Shown one piece after another: positions 1-7,754 of a stretch of 18,699 nucleotides of DNA (position 1 is the stretch's first letter; each line of letters begins with the position of its first letter). Origin of the DNA: UBA9414 sp958446945 (GTDB lineage: Bacteria; Bacillota; Clostridia; Lachnospirales; Lachnospiraceae); the NCBI GenBank assembly GCA_958446945.1, contig CAUCYJ010000023.1, positions 1-18,699 on the forward strand. Direction: 5' to 3'. A program made the position numbers and the translations under genes. The notes below the pieces were generated by a model. That model had not been told where the DNA came from, did not search any database, and was given only the letters and a program-made list of their open reading frames with translations.

Positions 1-1
1 G

Positions 2-1264
2 ATGGAACGTCCAAGTCTTACATTTCTACAAGATGGATGGAGAAGATTAAAATCTAACAAAATAGCGATTTTATCTTTGATTATAATTATAGTTCTTACG
101 CTTGGGGCCATTTTTATTCCAATGTTTTGGAAATATGATTATAAAACACAAGATTTGGAATTAGCCAATATTCCGGTTGTGATGAAAGTATATCCTTTAG
201 AAAATGGAAAAAATATATATGTAACACCACAATATACGGTTGTTGTCGTGGATAAAAAGGGAAATCTTGAGGGACTTGCAGAAGCGAAAAATAAGGACAT
301 GGCAGCAAAGAAAAACTATTTCGAGGTTAATGGAAGTGAAATTTGTGTCGATTACAGTGCTTATTCAGAAGCAAGTAAAGAATTCAAAAAAATAGAAAAG
401 AAAGCGGCAAAAAAAGGCTTAAATAAAATCAATATTAAAGGAATTACATATTTAGAAGAATATTTTGCAGGAACTGACACAACAGAAGTTACTGTAGAAG
501 AAGCAAAAAATATTCTGGAAAATAAAATTCAACGTACATTAGTTTCCAGTGATGGAAAGGAACTTACAAATCAAGAGAAACTTAGAAATAAAACATATTT
601 GCTTGGAACAGATGGTCTTGGACGAGATCTATTTATTCGTATCGTATATGGAGCACGTATTTCGCTTCTTGTTGGTTTCTTTGCAGCATTCATCAACTTT
701 GTTGTAGGAGTTTTTTACGGTGCTATAGCAGGGTATTGTGGCGGGGCAGTTGATAACATTATGATGCGTGTGATAGACGTATTAGATTCTATTCCGATGA
801 CACTTTATGTTATTTTAATTATGGTTGTAGTTGGTCCTGGTATTACATCTATTATTTTAGCACTAGGATTGACATTCTGGGTAAAAATGGCCCGAATTGT
901 CAGAGGACAGGTTTTAACTTTAAAACAACAGGAGTTTGTTAAGGCAGCTATTGTAACAGGGGCCGATACAAAACGAATTATCATTAAACATTTGATTCCA
1001 AATATGATGGGACCGATTATGGTAAATATCGCAATGCAGATTCCGAGTGCTATTTTTAATGAAGCATTTTTGAGTTTTGTAGGTCTTGGTATTTCAGCAC
1101 CGATGGCTTCCTGGGGTACGCTTTGTAATGACGCATTAGCTGGAATTTATGTGTATCCATATCAGATGGTATTTCCAGCAATTGCGATTTCAGTAACCAT
1201 TTTGACATTTAACTTATTCAGTGATGGTCTGAGAGATGCATTTGATCCAAAACAGCGTAAGTAA
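2..1264 (+). CDS. oppC: Oligopeptide ABC transporter permease, OppC/DppC-like, 5' end uncertain
   Basis: Inner-membrane permease of a peptide/nickel-type ABC importer. One membrane span lies at about residues 20-42 of the visible protein, then the family motif GTDGLGRDLF (202-211), several further spans, and the cytoplasmic EAA loop around 311-334 that docks the ATPases. Two oddities. First, the visible Met begins directly at MERPSLTF; family members usually carry some 20-40 residues before this motif, so the true start is probably upstream of the window and this Met internal. Second, about 140 hydrophilic, Lys/Glu-rich residues (roughly 58-198) sit between the first span and the GTD motif, where ordinary OppC has a short loop, so the protein is over 100 residues longer than usual. 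The gene lies 13 bases before oppD with GGAGG between. The dipeptide versus oligopeptide substrate cannot be told. Confidence 0.88.
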   Translation: MERPSLTFLQDGWRRLKSNKIAILSLIIIIVLTLGAIFIPMFWKYDYKTQDLELANIPVVMKVYPLENGKNIYVTPQYTVVVVDKKGNLEGLAEAKNKDMAAKKNYFEVNGSEICVDYSAYSEASKEFKKIEKKAAKKGLNKINIKGITYLEEYFAGTDTTEVTVEEAKNILENKIQRTLVSSDGKELTNQEKLRNKTYLLGTDGLGRDLFIRIVYGARISLLVGFFAAFINFVVGVFYGAIAGYCGGAVDNIMMRVIDVLDSIPMTLYVILIMVVVGPGITSIILALGLTFWVKMARIVRGQVLTLKQQEFVKAAIVTGADTKRIIIKHLIPNMMGPIMVNIAMQIPSAIFNEAFLSFVGLGISAPMASWGTLCNDALAGIYVYPYQMVFPAIAISVTILTFNLFSDGLRDAFDPKQRK

Positions 1265-1277
1265 GGAGGAAATCTAG

Positions 1278-2309
1278 ATGAGTGAAAAATTATTAGATGT
1301 TAAAAATTTACATACCTCTTTCTTTACGCATTTGGGAGAGGTAAAGGCAATTCGCGATGTTAGTTTTGATTTGAATAAAGGTGAAATCATTGGTATTGTC
1401 GGTGAATCCGGAAGTGGAAAAAGTGTAACATCACTTTCTATCATGGGACTTTTAGCATATCCGGGCAAAGTTACCGGAGGTGAAATTCTTTTTAATGGAG
1501 AAGATCTTTTGAAAAAGAAAAAAAGTGAGATGCGTAAGATTCAGGGAGATCATATCGCAATGATCTTTCAAGATCCAATGACATCTTTAAATCCTTTATT
1601 TAAAATTGGTGATCAGATTACAGAAGCTATTTTAACACATCATAAAATCAGCAAAGAAGATGCCAAGAAGCGTGCTCTTGAAATGCTCCGTTTAGTTGGG
1701 ATTCCTTCACCGGAAAAGAGATTTCATTCCTATCCGCATGAATTTTCAGGTGGTATGAGACAGAGAGCTATGATTGCTATGGCGCTTTCGTGTGAGCCGG
1801 AATTACTGATTGCAGATGAACCGACAACGGCCTTAGATGTTACTATTCAGGCACAGGTGTTAGCTTTGATGAAGGAATTGAATGAAAGGCTCGGCACAGC
1901 TACTATTTTAATTACACATAACTTAGGATGTGCTTCCAGTATTTGTGATAGGATCATTGTTATGTATGGTGGAAAAATTATGGAAGAAGGAACAACAGAA
2001 GAAATTTTCTATGAACCACATCACCCATATACAATGGGACTTTTGAACTCTGTTCCTAAGGTAACAGGCGAGGAATCTAAGCAAAGACTTGTTCCGATTC
2101 TTGGAACACCGCCGGATATGCTTCATCCGCCAACAGGATGTCCATTTTATCCTCGGTGCAAATATGCTATGAAAGTTTGTGCATCTATGCCGGTTCCAGA
2201 AGAATATATTAGCGATACACATCGTGTAAGTTGTTTCATGTGTCATCCGGATGCACCAAAGAATGAAGATTATGAAAGTCAGAAGGGAGGAATCCGTAAT
2301 GGCAAATAA
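1278..2309 (+). CDS. oppD: Oligopeptide ABC transporter ATP-binding protein, OppD/DppD-like
   Basis: Cytoplasmic ATPase that drives the peptide importer together with the next gene product. At 343 residues it has the expected length. Visible motifs are Walker A GESGSGKS (42-49), Q-loop Gln98, signature FSGGM (156-160), Walker B ending in Asp180-Glu181, and the H-loop His214. The C-terminal oligopeptide-transporter extension holds four cysteines (C287, C293, C300, C318) in the spacing seen in family members, where they are reported to hold an iron-sulfur cluster. It is preceded by GGAGG with good spacing and overlaps the downstream oppF start by 11 bases, which suggests translational coupling. 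The call of a peptide transporter ATPase is firm; the exact transported peptide is not. Confidence 0.93.
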   Translation: MSEKLLDVKNLHTSFFTHLGEVKAIRDVSFDLNKGEIIGIVGESGSGKSVTSLSIMGLLAYPGKVTGGEILFNGEDLLKKKKSEMRKIQGDHIAMIFQDPMTSLNPLFKIGDQITEAILTHHKISKEDAKKRALEMLRLVGIPSPEKRFHSYPHEFSGGMRQRAMIAMALSCEPELLIADEPTTALDVTIQAQVLALMKELNERLGTATILITHNLGCASSICDRIIVMYGGKIMEEGTTEEIFYEPHHPYTMGLLNSVPKVTGEESKQRLVPILGTPPDMLHPPTGCPFYPRCKYAMKVCASMPVPEEYISDTHRVSCFMCHPDAPKNEDYESQKGGIRNGK

Positions 2310-3276
2310 TACGCTTCTGGAAGTAAAAGACCTGAAAATGTATTTTGAAAATAAAAAAGGGCTTTTAGGTAAGAAAGTAGAATATGTAAAAGCGGTAGAC
2401 GGCGTTTCCTTCAAAGTACAAAAAGGGGAAACTATCGGACTTGTAGGGGAATCCGGATGTGGTAAATCAACCACAGGATATTCAATTATGCGTCTCTATA
2501 AGCCAACATCCGGACAAATTATATTTGACGGAAAGGATATTGCGCAATTGAGCGCCTCTGAGGTATGGCCGTATAGAAAAAGAATGCAGATGATTTTCCA
2601 GGATCCATATGCATCATTAAATCCTAGAATGACGGTGTCTGATATTATTGGTGAGCCACTGGATATTTATCATCTGTTTGAAGGAAAAGAAAGACAGGAG
2701 CGTATTTACGAACTGCTAAATACAGTCGGTCTTGGAAAAGATCATGCAAGTCGTTATCCACATGAGTTTTCAGGAGGACAAAGACAGAGAGTCGGAATTG
2801 CCAGAGCATTGGCGGTAAATCCGGATTTTGTTGTCTGTGATGAGCCGATTTCAGCGTTGGATGTTAGTATTCAGGCGCAAGTAGTAAATATGCTGGAAGA
2901 TCTCCAAGAAAGTTTAGGACTTACATATTTATTTATTGCACATGACCTTTCTATGGTAAGACATATATCTAAGAAAGTAGGGGTTATGTACTTAGGATCT
3001 CTTGTGGAATTTGCAGAGACAGAAGAACTATATGAGCATACGCTTCATCCGTATACAAAAGCCCTTATGTCAGCAGTTCCTGAACTTGATCCGGCTATCA
3101 GTAAAAAGAAGAAACCAGAAATGCTTCAAGGAGATGTTCCAAGTCCGATAGATACGCCGATTGGCTGTAAATTTGCATCAAGATGCCCTTATGCTACACA
3201 GCGTTGTAAAGAAGAAAGACCAATATTTAAGAATGTAGGAAATGAACATTATGTAGCATGTCATTTAGTTGAATAA
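2299..3276 (+). CDS. oppF: Oligopeptide ABC transporter ATP-binding protein, OppF/DppF-like
   Basis: Second ATPase of the peptide importer. I place the start at the Met of MANNTLLEVK because GGGAGG lies eight bases before it and conservation with the family begins there; an in-frame ATG at 2251 lies inside oppD and lacks such a site. The protein is 325 residues, with Walker A GESGCGKS (50-57), Q-loop Gln101, signature FSGGQ (157-161), Asp181-Glu182 of Walker B and His215. Four C-terminal cysteines (C290, C296, C303, C321) mirror those of OppD. The heterodimeric OppDF pair would sit under the OppBC permeases. The following C-S lyase gene starts 25 bases downstream on the same strand and is probably co-transcribed. 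Confidence 0.93.
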   Translation: MANNTLLEVKDLKMYFENKKGLLGKKVEYVKAVDGVSFKVQKGETIGLVGESGCGKSTTGYSIMRLYKPTSGQIIFDGKDIAQLSASEVWPYRKRMQMIFQDPYASLNPRMTVSDIIGEPLDIYHLFEGKERQERIYELLNTVGLGKDHASRYPHEFSGGQRQRVGIARALAVNPDFVVCDEPISALDVSIQAQVVNMLEDLQESLGLTYLFIAHDLSMVRHISKKVGVMYLGSLVEFAETEELYEHTLHPYTKALMSAVPELDPAISKKKKPEMLQGDVPSPIDTPIGCKFASRCPYATQRCKEERPIFKNVGNEHYVACHLVE

Positions 3277-3301
3277 TGAGTCATAGAGAAAGGGGAAAGT
3301 T

Positions 3302-4483
3302 ATGAAATATAATTTTGATGAGCCTGTAGACAGAAGTAAAAACCGTTCTGCAAAGTATGACGAAAGAGTGAAAAATTTCGGAACAGATCAGGTAATTCCA
3401 CTTTGGATTGCCGATATGGATTTCCAAACAGCACAGCCGATTATTGATGCCTGCAAAAAGAAAGCAGAAGAAGGTATATGGGGATATACATCTCGTCCGG
3501 ACAGTTATTTTAAGGCTTATGCTGATTGGCAGAAGAGGCGAAATGGATGGACATTAGATACAGACTTATGCAGCTGGTGTTTGGGGGTAGTTCCAGCCCT
3601 TGCAGTTATTATTAAACTATTTACGGATAAGGAAGATAAAGTTTTGATTCAGCCACCTGTTTTTCCGGAATTTTTTGAAATTACAGAAAACACAGGAAGA
3701 ACGCTCGTACAGAATAATTTCTTAGAGCATGATGGTGTATGGGAAGTGGATTTTGAAGAATTTGAAAGACTGGTAAAAGATCCTAAAGTGAAACTTTTTA
3801 TCTTATGTAATCCGCATAATCCGTTGGGACGTGTTTGGACGCAGGAAGAACTGGCTAAAATGCTTAGACTCTGCTTTGAAAATGATGTATTGGTAGTTTC
3901 AGATGAAATTCATTCAGATATCATATTTCATGGGAAAAAGCACATACCGGCAGCTATTGCAGTACCGGAAGCTGATCAAAAAATCATCACATGTATTTCA
4001 GTAACAAAAACATTTAACCTTGCAGGGCTTCAGGCGTCTACGACAGTGTTCCCTAATATAGAGATGAAAAAAGCATTTGACGCTTACTGGAGTGGAATGG
4101 ATGTACATAGAAATAATGCCTTTAGTTCAGTGGCAATGGAAACAGCGCTGAATGAGGGTGAAGAATGGCTGGAACAGCTTTTGGAATATATTTCTGGTAA
4201 TCTGGACTTTATTCGTGACTATTTTGAGGAGCACATTCCGAGCATTAAGGCTAATATTCCAGATGCAACTTATCTTGTTTGGTTAGATTGCAGAGCATTA
4301 AATATGAGTAATGCAGAATTGAAAAAGTTTATGGTTGAAAAAGCAGGTTTAGGTTTAAGCCCTGGCTCAGACTTTACAAGAGAATTAAGTGGATTTATGC
4401 GATTAAATGCAGCATGTCCACGAGTTGTATTACAAAAAGCACTAAAACAATTAGAGGAAGCGGTAAACAATTTATCTTGCTAA
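3302..4483 (+). CDS. MalY/PatB-type PLP-dependent C-S beta-lyase (aminotransferase fold)
   Basis: Fold-type I PLP enzyme of 393 residues, of the MalY/PatB branch, which splits cystathionine and other cysteine S-conjugates to pyruvate, ammonia and a thiol. Diagnostic features are the N-terminal VIPLWIADMDF (31-41), the NPHNPLGRVW segment (170-179) that positions the cofactor ring, Asp201 in SDEIHSD, and the PLP Schiff-base lysine K236 in SVTKTFNLAGL. Start is supported by AAAGGGGAAAG just upstream. It lies 15 bases before a cysteine desulfidase-like gene and directly after a peptide transporter, which favours sulfur amino acid breakdown over an amino acid biosynthetic transaminase role. Whether cystathionine, cysteine or another conjugate is the natural substrate cannot be read from sequence. 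Some members of this branch also act as regulators, as E. coli MalY does for MalT. Confidence 0.88.
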   Translation: MKYNFDEPVDRSKNRSAKYDERVKNFGTDQVIPLWIADMDFQTAQPIIDACKKKAEEGIWGYTSRPDSYFKAYADWQKRRNGWTLDTDLCSWCLGVVPALAVIIKLFTDKEDKVLIQPPVFPEFFEITENTGRTLVQNNFLEHDGVWEVDFEEFERLVKDPKVKLFILCNPHNPLGRVWTQEELAKMLRLCFENDVLVVSDEIHSDIIFHGKKHIPAAIAVPEADQKIITCISVTKTFNLAGLQASTTVFPNIEMKKAFDAYWSGMDVHRNNAFSSVAMETALNEGEEWLEQLLEYISGNLDFIRDYFEEHIPSIKANIPDATYLVWLDCRALNMSNAELKKFMVEKAGLGLSPGSDFTRELSGFMRLNAACPRVVLQKALKQLEEAVNNLSC

Positions 4484-4498
4484 ACGGAGGTAAAGAAA

Positions 4499-5776
4499 AT
4501 GCATGAACTGACACAATTAATTAAGGAAGATATGCGCCCGGCACTTGGTGTGACAGAGCCGGGAGCAATAGCATATGCAGTTTCAAAAGCAAAGTCATTT
4601 GTTCCGGGGGCGATTGAAAATGTGACGCTTCTATTAAATAGTGGTATGTATAAAAATGCCTATACTTGTGGAATCCCAAATAGTCATTTTTACGGAAATG
4701 AATATGCGGCAGCTTTGGGGGCGGTTGCAGGAAAACCGGAAAAAGAACTGGAGAGTCTTGCAGATGTGACAAAAGAAGATAATGATGCCGCTAGGCAGCT
4801 TGTAGCAGAAGGCAAAATTACAGTAAAAATGAGTGAGATCACAAGCCGCATTTTTATTGAGGCACAGGTAAAAACAACGGGCGGAGAAGCGATGGTAAGA
4901 ATTCGTGACGCGCATACCAATATTGTTCGGATTGAAGTAAATGGTAAGGTTGTTCTGGAAAAGGAGGAAATCACTGAATCCAATGCACAGGAAGAACCGC
5001 CTCTGATCCACAACTATACGTTGAGTCAGATTGTTACATATGTGAATACAGTTCCTGTAGAAGAAATTGAATTTATTAAAGCGGCGTATGAGATGAATTA
5101 TGCACTGTTTGAAGAAGGAATTCAAAATCCAAGAACAACATATGCACGTTATCTGCTTGAGAAAAACGATGGAAAGATCATCTCACAGAACGAATTGAAT
5201 ACAGCTTCACTGCTCTGCAATGCGGCAATTGAAGCGCGTGTTATTGGTCTGGATAAGCCGGCTATGAGTATTACGGGGTCGGGAGCTCATGGAATCATTG
5301 CGACAATGCCGTTATATGGTGTGTGTAAGATACGAGGACTGAGTGATGAGATGTTATATCGTGCGACAGCTTTGAGTTATCTTGTTTGTATGTATATTAA
5401 AGAATACTCCGGCAAACTTTCTGCATTTTGTGGCTGTGGTATTGCGGCAGGAACCGGAATGGCATGTGCATTAGTGTATTTGAATGGCGGAGATGAACAT
5501 GCGATGGCAAGAACAATTAATAATATGTCCAGCAGCATTACCGGTATGATCTGCCATGGTGGAAATAAAGGATGCACCATGAAAGGAATTGTAGCTGTGA
5601 ATGCAGCATTTCAGTCAGCGGATTTTGCAATGCATGAGATTTATATTGATGAAATTCATGGAATTAATGGAGCTTCACCGGAAGAGACGATGCGGTATAT
5701 GGGTGAAATTGCATCTCCGGGAATGATTGGAACGGAAAAAACGATAGTAGATATTTTACAGGAAAAAAGTCAATAA
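4499..5776 (+). CDS. UPF0597/CyuA-like L-cysteine desulfidase family protein, variant
   Basis: Member of the UPF0597 family (E. coli CyuA/YhaM, Methanocaldococcus L-cysteine desulfidase), related to the iron-sulfur serine dehydratase alpha chain. Characterised members convert L-cysteine to pyruvate, ammonia and sulfide with a [4Fe-4S] cluster. The family pattern is clear: ALGVTEPGAIAYA near the N terminus (15-27), GSGAHGI (260-266), the cysteine-rich CGCGIAAGTG (311-320), and MICHGGNKGC (350-359). At 425 residues it is full length. Odd points: residue 18 is Val where I recall a conserved Cys (LGCTEP), and the usual CDG after Met-Leu/Ile is CHG here (C352-H353). C311, C313, C352 and C359 remain and could hold the cluster. 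RBS is CGGAGG. It is the last gene of the operon, with a strong terminator 18 bases after the stop. Substrate is inferred, not shown. Confidence 0.8.
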   Translation: MHELTQLIKEDMRPALGVTEPGAIAYAVSKAKSFVPGAIENVTLLLNSGMYKNAYTCGIPNSHFYGNEYAAALGAVAGKPEKELESLADVTKEDNDAARQLVAEGKITVKMSEITSRIFIEAQVKTTGGEAMVRIRDAHTNIVRIEVNGKVVLEKEEITESNAQEEPPLIHNYTLSQIVTYVNTVPVEEIEFIKAAYEMNYALFEEGIQNPRTTYARYLLEKNDGKIISQNELNTASLLCNAAIEARVIGLDKPAMSITGSGAHGIIATMPLYGVCKIRGLSDEMLYRATALSYLVCMYIKEYSGKLSAFCGCGIAAGTGMACALVYLNGGDEHAMARTINNMSSSITGMICHGGNKGCTMKGIVAVNAAFQSADFAMHEIYIDEIHGINGASPEETMRYMGEIASPGMIGTEKTIVDILQEKSQ

Positions 5777-5793
5777 GAGAAAACAGATTATTT

Positions 5794-5828
5794 CTGCTGG
5801 CAGACGATGAGCTGCCGGCAGTTTTTTT
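5794..5828 (+). terminator. Rho-independent terminator of the peptide transport/sulfur operon
   Basis: CTGCTGGCAG (5794-5803) pairs with CTGCCGGCAG (5812-5821) as a 10-bp stem with one G-U pair and an 8-base loop, followed at once by seven T residues. It sits just after the desulfidase stop codon and separates that operon from the phosphate operon. Confidence 0.92.
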
Positions 5829-5848
5829 ATTTGTAGTGTTTCTACTTT

Positions 5849-5905
5849 TTTACACAGATTTAACAGAAAAAGGTATTTGGATTTAACAATGGGACATTAT
5901 AGTAA
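5849..5905 (+). promoter_or_regulatory. Candidate Pho box and promoter of the pst operon
   Basis: Three TTWACA-type hexamers precede pstS: TTTACA (5849-5854), TTAACA (5860-5865) and TTAACA (5883-5888). The first two are separated by exactly 5 bases (11-bp period), as in PhoP boxes of Bacillus (TTWACA repeats with about 5-base spacers); the third is 23 bases on, close to two periods. A -10-like TATAGT (5898-5903) follows 9 bases after the last repeat and has no recognisable -35, as expected for a promoter that needs an activator. Regulation by the PhoP encoded downstream is inferred. Confidence 0.6.
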
Positions 5906-5947
5906 TAGATGTCAACAGAAATGAATTAAAAGAGGAGATCATATATT

Positions 5948-6856
5948 ATGAAAAAGTTAACAGTATTACTATTAGCAGGAGTTTTAGCAGGAAGTGTACT
6001 TACAGGATGTGGAAGTAAAGACAGCGATGCAGCTGATGGGGGAAACAAGGAAGGAGCTTCCGGATGGGATGAAGCAGGAAAAATTTCCGTTGTATCAAGA
6101 GAAGATGGTTCCGGAACAAGAGGAGCATTCGTAGAACTTTTCGGAGTTGAAGAAGAAAAAGACGGCGAGAAAGTGGATATGACAACAGCAGATGCCAATA
6201 TTACAAACAGCACATCAGTTATGATGACACAGGTTGCCGGAAATGAATACGCGATTGGATATACATCTCTTGGTGCATTAAATGATACGGTCAAAGCAGT
6301 AAAAATTGGCGGTGTAGATGCATCGGCAGAGAACGTAAAGAAGGGCAGTTATGAAATTTCAAGACCATTTAATATTGCGGTAAAAGAAGGCGTAAGTGAT
6401 GCAGCCAAAGACTTCATGGGATTTATTATGAGTGAAGAAGGACAGGCAATCATTGAAGAAGAAGGTTATATTCCGGTAGAAGTAGAAGGAGCTTATGCAT
6501 CTACAGGAGCATCAGGAAAAGTAACAGTAGGCGGTTCTTCTTCTGTAGCGCCGGTTATGGAAAAACTTGCAGAAGCATATAAAAAAGTGAATACAAATGT
6601 AAATGTGGAAGTGCAGCAGAGCGACTCTACAACAGGAATGACATCAGCAATGGACGGATCTTACGATATTGGAATGGCATCAAGAGAACTGAAAGATTCT
6701 GAATTAGAAGGCGGACTGACACCAACGGTCATTGCACTTGACGGAATCGCAGTCATTGTTAATAACGATAATGCAACAGAAGATTTAACAAAAGATCAGG
6801 TAAAAGCAATTTTTACAGGTGAAGTTTCTACATGGAAAGAAGCTCTTGAAAAATAA
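5948..6856 (+). CDS. pstS: PstS-like phosphate-binding lipoprotein with circularly permuted halves
   Basis: Periplasmic-type phosphate binder anchored as a lipoprotein: signal peptide 1-20 and lipobox LTGC with Cys21. All PstS hallmarks are present but in swapped order. The segments that normally form the C-terminal half come first: ISVVSREDGSGTR (46-58), AIGYTSLGALNDTVKAV (102-118), RPFNIAV (139-145) and the FIMSEEGQ...GYIPV stretch (159-177). The normal N-terminal half follows: VGGSSSVAPV (194-203), QQSDSTTGM (223-231), YDIGMASREL (239-248), IALDGIAVIVN (262-272) and IFTGEVSTWKEA (288-299). Likely phosphate ligands (the GSSS, DSTTG and SGTR regions) are all kept, so it is probably functional. 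Length of 302 is normal for a single PstS. AGAGGAG precedes the start by 10 bases, and pstCAB follow directly. Confidence 0.87.
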   Translation: MKKLTVLLLAGVLAGSVLTGCGSKDSDAADGGNKEGASGWDEAGKISVVSREDGSGTRGAFVELFGVEEEKDGEKVDMTTADANITNSTSVMMTQVAGNEYAIGYTSLGALNDTVKAVKIGGVDASAENVKKGSYEISRPFNIAVKEGVSDAAKDFMGFIMSEEGQAIIEEEGYIPVEVEGAYASTGASGKVTVGGSSSVAPVMEKLAEAYKKVNTNVNVEVQQSDSTTGMTSAMDGSYDIGMASRELKDSELEGGLTPTVIALDGIAVIVNNDNATEDLTKDQVKAIFTGEVSTWKEALEK

Positions 6857-6884
6857 TCGGGAGAGAGAATAAGAGGTATAGCAG

Positions 6885-7739
6885 ATGAAACAGTGGAAAG
6901 AGCGGGCAATGCACATTGTATTTCTTGTAGCAGCGTGCATGTCGATTATGGCAGTCATTTTAATCTGTGTATTTCTCTTCGGAAATGGAATTCCAGCTAT
7001 TCAGAAAATCGGGTGGCTGGAATTCCTTTTCGGGGAAATATGGCGGCCGTCCAACAATCTTTACGGAATTCTTCCGATGATTCTTGGAAGTATTTATGTA
7101 ACGGCAGGAGCGATTGTGATCGGTGTTCCGATTGGAATTCTGACAGCAATTTTTATGGCGTTTTACTGTCCAAAGAAAATTTATCCAGGGTTAAAGGCAG
7201 CGACAGAACTGCTGGCCGGAATTCCATCAGTTGTGTATGGATTTTTCGGTCTTGTAGTATTGGTACCGGTTATTCGTGAATTCCTTCCGCCGGGATATGA
7301 CGGAAATTCAATGCTGACAGCTTCTATTTTGCTTGGTATCATGATTCTTCCGACGATTATCGGTGTGACAGAATCTGCGCTTAGAGCAGTGCCGATATCT
7401 TACTATGAAGGAACATTGGCGCTCGGAGCTACTCATGAGAGAAGTATTTTTAAAGTTGTGCTTCCGGCAGCAAAATCCGGTGTGACAGCAGGTGTTATTC
7501 TTGGAATCGGAAGAGCTATTGGGGAAACAATGGCGGTAATTCTTGTCGCAGGTAACCAGCCGCGTATGCCAAAAGGGCTGATTGAAGGTGTCCGCACGTT
7601 AACATCTAATATTGTAATTGAAATGGGATATGCGACAGATCTTCACCGTGAAGCTTTGATTGCGACGGCGGTTGTACTGTTTGTTTTTATCTTATTGATC
7701 AATTTATGTGCGTCTGCCTTACAGCAGAAGAAATCTTAG
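6885..7739 (+). CDS. pstC: Phosphate ABC transporter permease PstC
   Basis: Inner-membrane permease of the high-affinity phosphate importer, 284 residues with about six hydrophobic spans (first at roughly 9-33). PstC-type motifs include ATELLAGIPSVVYGFFG (106-122), the cytoplasmic EAA-like loop around 165-196 that contacts PstB, and GIGRAIGETMAV (207-218). PstC and PstA are homologous; assignment as PstC rests on position after pstS and on the GRAIGETMAV and N-terminal PAIQKIGWLEFL pattern. It lies 28 bases after pstS and 15 bases before pstA. The ribosome binding site is weak (AAGAGG), which may lower its yield relative to the binding protein. Confidence 0.93.
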   Translation: MKQWKERAMHIVFLVAACMSIMAVILICVFLFGNGIPAIQKIGWLEFLFGEIWRPSNNLYGILPMILGSIYVTAGAIVIGVPIGILTAIFMAFYCPKKIYPGLKAATELLAGIPSVVYGFFGLVVLVPVIREFLPPGYDGNSMLTASILLGIMILPTIIGVTESALRAVPISYYEGTLALGATHERSIFKVVLPAAKSGVTAGVILGIGRAIGETMAVILVAGNQPRMPKGLIEGVRTLTSNIVIEMGYATDLHREALIATAVVLFVFILLINLCASALQQKKS

Positions 7740-7754
7740 AAACGGAGGAAAGAA

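Noticed and set aside
2251..2298. Upstream in-frame start for oppF
   Set aside because: It would add 16 residues encoded within oppD with no ribosome binding site; the Met at 2299 has GGGAGG and fits the family start.
1923..2474. A 183-residue minus-strand open frame across the oppD/oppF junction
   Set aside because: It is opposite two well-supported ATPase genes and its product shows no recognisable domain.
5833..5851. Second hairpin GTAG/CTAC with a T run after the main terminator
   Set aside because: The stem is only 4 bp and AT-rich; the T run overlaps the putative Pho box. The strong terminator at 5794-5828 suffices.
6893..7279. Alternate-frame open frame of 128 residues inside pstC
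   Set aside because: Same-strand frame-shifted shadow of pstC with random-looking composition.
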